Below the pieces are notes generated by a model. It was not told the DNA's origin. It did not search any database and saw only the letters and a program-made list of their open reading frames with translations. The position numbers and the translations under genes are program-made. From positions 124,001-188,000 of the forward strand of contig CAIKKY010000007.1 in assembly GCA_903828145.1 (NCBI GenBank): a stretch of DNA of 64,000 bases, read 5' to 3'. The DNA is from an uncultured Hyphomicrobiales bacterium. GTDB lineage: Bacteria; Pseudomonadota; Alphaproteobacteria; Rhizobiales; Devosiaceae. This document shows positions 60,650-64,000 of this stretch, one piece after another; position 1 is the first letter of the stretch; every line of letters begins with the position of its first letter.

Positions 60650-61183
60650 TCAGGCGGCTTTGCGCGCCCCACGGTGCAGAACAGCGCGCGTTGCGGCAAA
60701 ACCCAGGCCAACAAGCGCCGCCGAGGCGCCGACAAAACCGAGGGCAAAGCCCAGCGCATCGACGCTGGCCGGCATCTCCAGCCCATGCGCTACGCCATGA
60801 ACCAGCGCAAAACCGGCGCTGGCCGCGACCGCCAACCCGGTACGAAGCCGCCTGGCGATAAAACCGAAACCAACGAGTGCCACACCCGACATAGCCAGTG
60901 TCGCCTCGATGAGCGGCAGGCCAACCTGCGCCGTGCCCAGGCCGAAGCCCACGACCAGCGCGGCCAAAAAGGCCAGCGGTACGCTGATGAAACCGCGACG
61001 GCCCAGCATGGCCGCAAGGAACCCGGCACCCAGCATGGCCGCAATATGATCGAGCCCGCTCAGCGGGTGGGCCAGACCCGCCACCACATCAAGCGAACCG
61101 ATATGGCCCGGATGAGCAAAGGCGGCGGTAGGAATGAGAATGCCAGTCAGAACAAGGGCTGCAAGAGCCGGAATGGTGCGCAT
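60650..61183 (-). CDS. hupE: HupE/UreJ-family metal transporter under B12 control
   Basis: A 177-residue membrane protein with signal-like N-terminus (LAALVLTGILIPTAAFA) and about six hydrophobic segments. The diagnostic motif HPGHIGSLDVVAGLAHPLSGLDHIAAM carries the metal-contacting His and Asp residues. HupE proteins carry nickel or cobalt; here the upstream cobalamin riboswitch argues for cobalt import for B12 synthesis. The in-frame extension to 61396 falls inside the riboswitch and is rejected. No terminator was recognised before rplS. Confidence 0.9.
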   Translation of the reverse strand: MRTIPALAALVLTGILIPTAAFAHPGHIGSLDVVAGLAHPLSGLDHIAAMLGAGFLAAMLGRRGFISVPLAFLAALVVGFGLGTAQVGLPLIEATLAMSGVALVGFGFIARRLRTGLAVAASAGFALVHGVAHGLEMPASVDALGFALGFVGASAALVGLGFAATRAVLHRGARKAA

Positions 61184-61227
61184 GATGTCTCCTAGGCGAG
61201 ACCCTCCGTCCCGCGGCGCTTCAACAT

Positions 61228-61392
61228 TTGACGGCCGGTCTCCTGGCTCCGGACCTGCTCCCCCGCCTTCCCAGTCGCAAACCAGTGGCCGCTGGGGGAG
61301 TTGCAATCCGATACAGTCGCGGGGGCGGCGCCGGTTTTCCCCGAAGGGACCGGCTTCCCGTTTCACATGAGTTGCCCCATGCACCGTCGGGA
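61228..61392 (-). promoter_or_regulatory. Cobalamin (AdoCbl) riboswitch
   Basis: Minus-strand landmarks are GGGAAGCCGGTCCC near the 5' end, GCGCCGCCCCCGCGACTGTA, the GCCACTGG core, and the B12-box region GGAGCCAGGAGACCGGCC (61233-61250) about 50 bp before hupE. Boundaries are approximate. Ligand binding should lower hupE expression. Confidence 0.93.
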
Positions 61393-61498
61393 GCATACTG
61401 GCAGGTCAACCGGGCGAGATCAATTGCCGCTCCCCCGCTTTGCGGCATGACTTGCGCGAAACCTTGGGTTAGAGAGACTCAGCACCGAGGGAAACGCC

Positions 61499-61855
61499 GT
61501 GTCGCCCATTGCGCGCCACATGATTGGGGATCTGCTGCGCGCGCTCAGCGTGCTGGCCCTCGTTTTTCTCAGCTTCGCGCACCAGCCTGTCGCCGTTTCA
61601 GTAGCCGCTCCTCTGTCTGTCGCGGCGCTTAGTGACAGCTATTGCGGCGAGCATCCGGCTGCGCCGTCTGAAAAATCACACCCCAGATGTGAGGCCTGCC
61701 GCATCGGCGCCGGGTTTGATCTGGTCCCCCCCGCACCGGCCCTCGCGGCGCCACACAGCATCCTGTCCGTCTGCGGTCCCATCCCCGTGGCCCTGGGGCT
61801 TGGCCCCGCGCCCCGCAACGCGCTCGGGCCACGCGGCCCGCCCCGTCTCGTCTGA
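61499..61855 (+). CDS. Small exported Cys-containing protein, DUF2946-like
   Basis: A 118-residue protein with a GTG start behind GAGGG. An N-terminal hydrophobic segment (LLRALSVLALVFLSFAHQPVA) is followed by CGEHPAA and HPRCEACRIG, a C-x-x-C pair with nearby His residues that could bind copper. The end is Pro- and Gly-rich. It is the first gene of a plus-strand cassette with PCuAC and SCO proteins, the usual company of DUF2946 proteins. The family match is by general pattern only. Confidence 0.62.
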   Translation: MSPIARHMIGDLLRALSVLALVFLSFAHQPVAVSVAAPLSVAALSDSYCGEHPAAPSEKSHPRCEACRIGAGFDLVPPAPALAAPHSILSVCGPIPVALGLGPAPRNALGPRGPPRLV

Positions 61856-61910
61856 TCCTGAACCGCTTTATTCAGTCCATGTCCGTGCGCATGAAGCGCC
61901 GGACCAGATC

Positions 61911-62444
61911 ATGAGACCTATGATGACCAACCTGTTCCGTTCGCGCCTTCTGGCGCTTGTCCTCGCCACGGGCCTTCTCGCATCGCCCATCACTGCGCAT
62001 GAAGGGCACCAGCATGGCGCCACCGAACTCACGCTCGGCAGCCTGACCCTTGCAGGCTTTTTCACCAAGGCCACACTGCCCAACCAGCCCGTGGGCGCGG
62101 GATTTCTGACTATCACCAACGCCGGCACCGAAGACGACCGGCTGATTGCAGCCAGCTCGCCCATGGCCGCAGATGTCCAGATTCATGAAATGAAGATGGA
62201 CGGCGACATGATGAAGATGGCCGAACTGCCCGATGGGCTGTTGATCCCCGCCGGTCAGACCGTGACTTTGGCCCCCGGCGGCTTCCACCTGATGTTCATG
62301 GATCTCACGGCGGCCTTCGTTGCAGGTGCCGTTGTGCCGGTGAGCCTGACTTTTGAAAAGGCCGGTACGATTGATATCGAGTTGCCGGTGCTGGCCAAGT
62401 CCGCTGAGACGCCCGAAGCCCCCATGGCGCATGACGCGCATTAA
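61911..62444 (+). CDS. Periplasmic copper chaperone PCuAC
   Basis: A 177-residue exported protein (signal FRSRLLALVLATGLLASPITA). The copper site is the H-(M)x10-M-x21-H-x-M pattern, seen as VQIHEMKMDGDMMKMAE and later GGFHLMFMDL. His-rich ends (HEGHQHG and MAHDAH) may add low-affinity copper sites. PCuAC carries Cu(I) to the CuA centre of cytochrome oxidase together with SCO, which is encoded 9 bp downstream. The start could be the ATG at 61911 or 61920. Confidence 0.93.
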   Translation: MRPMMTNLFRSRLLALVLATGLLASPITAHEGHQHGATELTLGSLTLAGFFTKATLPNQPVGAGFLTITNAGTEDDRLIAASSPMAADVQIHEMKMDGDMMKMAELPDGLLIPAGQTVTLAPGGFHLMFMDLTAAFVAGAVVPVSLTFEKAGTIDIELPVLAKSAETPEAPMAHDAH

Positions 62445-62453
62445 GGATCGACC

Positions 62454-63050
62454 ATGACCCCCGCCGCGCTTCGCCGCTTCCGCCTGATCCTCTGGGCCCT
62501 CGTTGCGGTTGCAGCCCTTGCTGCCACCTTCATCTTCCTCACCGTGCCGCCCAAATCGGCGACGGCGCTGGGCGGCGGGGACTATCATGTGCTCGATGCT
62601 TCCGGAAACACGCTCGATGCGAGCATGTTAAAGGGCCATCCCTCGCTCCTGTTCTTTGGCTACACGCACTGCCCCGATGTCTGCCCGACAACCCTCGCTG
62701 AAATGGCCGCCTGGTTTGAAACGCTGGGCGACGAGGGCAAGGCGCTCAAGGGCTATTTCGTCACGGTCGATCCCGAGCGCGACACCCCCGCCATCATTGG
62801 CGATTACGTGGCCGGCGTAACGGATCGGGTCACCCCCATTTCGGGCGACCCCGCCGAGGTGCTGAAGCTGGTCAACGCCTGGAAAGTTACCGTGGAAAAG
62901 GTGCCGGGCGACAGCGATGACTACACGCTGAACCACACGGCCTCGGTGTTTCTGATCAACGCTGACGGCGGGTTCGAAGGCACCATCGCCTTTGGCGAAA
63001 ACGCCGAGTCGGCCGTGGGCAAAATCCGCAAGCTGCTGGCGAAAAGCTAG
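62454..63050 (+). CDS. SCO1/SenC-family copper delivery protein
   Basis: A 198-residue protein anchored by an N-terminal helix ([21 protein letters not shown]). The thioredoxin fold has the copper-binding C73-P-D-V-C77 in [16 protein letters not shown] and the third ligand His in [10 protein letters not shown]. It takes part in CuA assembly of cytochrome c oxidase in the periplasm. It is the last gene of the copper cassette and overlaps the convergent trmD stop by 4 bp. Confidence 0.95.
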   Translation: MTPAALRRFRLILWALVAVAALAATFIFLTVPPKSATALGGGDYHVLDASGNTLDASMLKGHPSLLFFGYTHCPDVCPTTLAEMAAWFETLGDEGKALKGYFVTVDPERDTPAIIGDYVAGVTDRVTPISGDPAEVLKLVNAWKVTVEKVPGDSDDYTLNHTASVFLINADGGFEGTIAFGENAESAVGKIRKLLAKS

Positions 63051-63736
63051 TCTTTACGCACCAGAAGGTCGGGGCGCCGCTTCCGCGTGAGCGCCTCGGC
63101 CTCGGCGCGCCGCCATTGGGCGACCTTGCCATGGTCGCCTGAGGTCAGCACCGCCGGGATGTCGCGACCCTCGAACACCTGCGGTCTGGTATAGTGCGGG
63201 TATTCAAGCAGCCCGCCCTCAAAGCTCTCTTCGGCAGTGCTGTCGGCTGCGCCCAACACGCCGGGGATAAGCCGCGTTACCGCTTCGAGCAGCACCATGG
63301 CGGCCACTTCCCCGCCCGCCAGCACATAATCACCAATGGAGACTTCCTCGAGGCCGCGCGCCTCGATCACCCGCTGGTCGACCCCCTCGAACCGGCCGCA
63401 GATGATGACTGCACCCGGCCCATCGGCCAACGCGCGAACCCGCGCCTGGGTGAGCGGCTTGCCGCGCGGGCTCATCAGCAGTCGCGGTCGCGGATCACCG
63501 TACGGCGAGACCGCATCAATGGCTTTGGCGAGAATATCGGGCCGAAGCACCATGCCCGCGCCGCCGCCCGAGGGGGTATCATCCACCGTCTTGTGCCGGT
63601 CGGTGGCAAAATCGCGCAATGGCGTGACCCGCAATGACCAGAGCCCGTCGCTCAGCCCCCGGCCAATGACCGAGGCCCCCAGCGGGCCGGGAAACAGATC
63701 AGGAAACAGCGTTATGATGTCGGCGGCAAAGCTCAA
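63047..63736 (-). CDS. trmD: tRNA (guanine-N1-)-methyltransferase
   Basis: A 229-residue TrmD with the SPOUT knot. It starts [16 protein letters not shown], contains [10 protein letters not shown] and [12 protein letters not shown], and the SAM-binding knot follows in [10 protein letters not shown]. It methylates N1 of G37 in tRNAs, preventing frameshifts. Its ATG overlaps the rimM stop (ATGA). The gene usually continues into rplS; here a converging cassette follows instead. Confidence 0.97.
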   Translation of the reverse strand: MSFAADIITLFPDLFPGPLGASVIGRGLSDGLWSLRVTPLRDFATDRHKTVDDTPSGGGAGMVLRPDILAKAIDAVSPYGDPRPRLLMSPRGKPLTQARVRALADGPGAVIICGRFEGVDQRVIEARGLEEVSIGDYVLAGGEVAAMVLLEAVTRLIPGVLGAADSTAEESFEGGLLEYPHYTRPQVFEGRDIPAVLTSGDHGKVAQWRRAEAEALTRKRRPDLLVRKD

Positions 63737-64000
63737 TCCGGCTCCTCTTCGCCGAGGTCCGCGTCGAGCGGCGGCGAGATGACCAGATAGCCCTCGGCAA
63801 TATTCACCTCGGGCACCACGGCCTTGATGAACGGAAACATCAGCATGTCGCCCGAGGGGGTGCGGACTTCCACAATGTCGCCCGCGCCATAATTGGGCAC
63901 GGCGGCGACCTGCCCGATTTCTGTCCCGTCATCGAGCCGGGCCGTGAGGCCGATGAGATCGGCCAGATAGAAATCATCGTCGTCTTCAGGATCGGGCAAC
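63733..64000 (-). CDS. rimM: Ribosome maturation factor RimM (N-terminus outside window)
   Basis: The last 88 codons of rimM are present, and the gene continues past the right edge. The visible part is the PRC-barrel domain ([21 protein letters not shown], then [18 protein letters not shown] and [12 protein letters not shown]). RimM assists 30S maturation near ribosomal protein S19. An apparent TTG at the edge is simply internal sequence. It overlaps trmD by 4 bp. Confidence 0.93.
   Translation of the reverse strand, partial: LPDPEDDDDFYLADLIGLTARLDDGTEIGQVAAVPNYGAGDIVEVRTPSGDMLMFPFIKAVVPEVNIAEGYLVISPPLDADLGEEEPD

Noticed and set aside
61228-61632. Plus-strand reading frame across the riboswitch region
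   Set aside because: It runs through the cobalamin aptamer and out of frame with the supported small gene at 61499.

Overview
The window is high-GC DNA (by eye in the low to mid 60s percent) from an alphaproteobacterium, most likely of the Hyphomicrobiales. Supporting traits are an IolC fused to a DUF2090 aldolase-like domain, an RpiR-type regulator beside the inositol genes, a RibN-type riboflavin transporter under an FMN riboswitch, a DUF3422 protein, a CnoX-LON-domain-Trm112 gene run, and a B12-riboswitch-controlled HupE. Genus and species cannot be assigned. No rRNA, insertion sequence, prophage or CRISPR array was seen. Two tRNAs are present: Ala(CGC) and Gly(GCC).

Layout. 1-1491: a minus-strand operon of two exported acidic proteins followed by a truncated OmpR-type response regulator. 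1720-3965: tRNA-Ala and two NAD(P)-dependent oxidoreductases. 4496-8592: a potFGHI putrescine ABC importer. 8722-9918: FMN riboswitch and ribN. 10044-17750: a myo-inositol cluster (RpiR regulator, SDR, iolG-like, iolC, iolD, a small membrane protein, iolB) with a shared GGAA-N6-TTC(C/T) operator-like site. 17763-21115: two ammonium transporters and glnK, with two near-identical sigma-54 promoters. 21324-24678: a ubiquinone-type hydroxylase, Trm112-like, LON-domain and CnoX genes, and tRNA-Gly.

24751-42204 is the most unusual part. It holds a split ABC system of the kind linked to PQQ alcohol dehydrogenases and, in methylotrophs and pseudomonads, to lanthanide uptake (Lut/Ped): permease, binding protein, beta-propeller, cupredoxin-like protein and ATPase. 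A complete NitT/TauT-type ABC importer is nested inside it. Next come a group of little-known envelope genes (an ExbB/MotA-like channel, an ExbD-like partner fused to a beta domain, a membrane protein, a nuclease-like protein and an exported pentapeptide-repeat protein), two c-type cytochromes, a PQQ dehydrogenase with the lanthanide-type DYD motif, a four-helix membrane protein and a LysR regulator. My inference is that this is one periplasmic alcohol-oxidation and metal-acquisition island.

42336-50303 carries DUF3422, RidA and a probable sugar-acid catabolic group: an SDR resembling 2-keto-3-deoxy-L-fuconate dehydrogenase, an APH-fold kinase, an enolase paralogue whose last part changes base composition abruptly, a shortened LacI-type regulator and a XylD-like dehydratase. 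50468-59789 holds DUF3307, a CHASE2 adenylate cyclase, SelO, an RNA m5U methyltransferase, a large FAD/Fe-S 2-hydroxyacid dehydrogenase coupled to a HigA-like regulator, and a PadR regulator. 59946-64000 has rplS, trmD and rimM. Their usual operon is broken by a B12-regulated hupE and a copper-delivery cassette (DUF2946-like, PCuAC, SCO).

Most gene starts were chosen by ribosome-binding sites and signal-peptide position. Family names come from recognised motifs, not from any database search.
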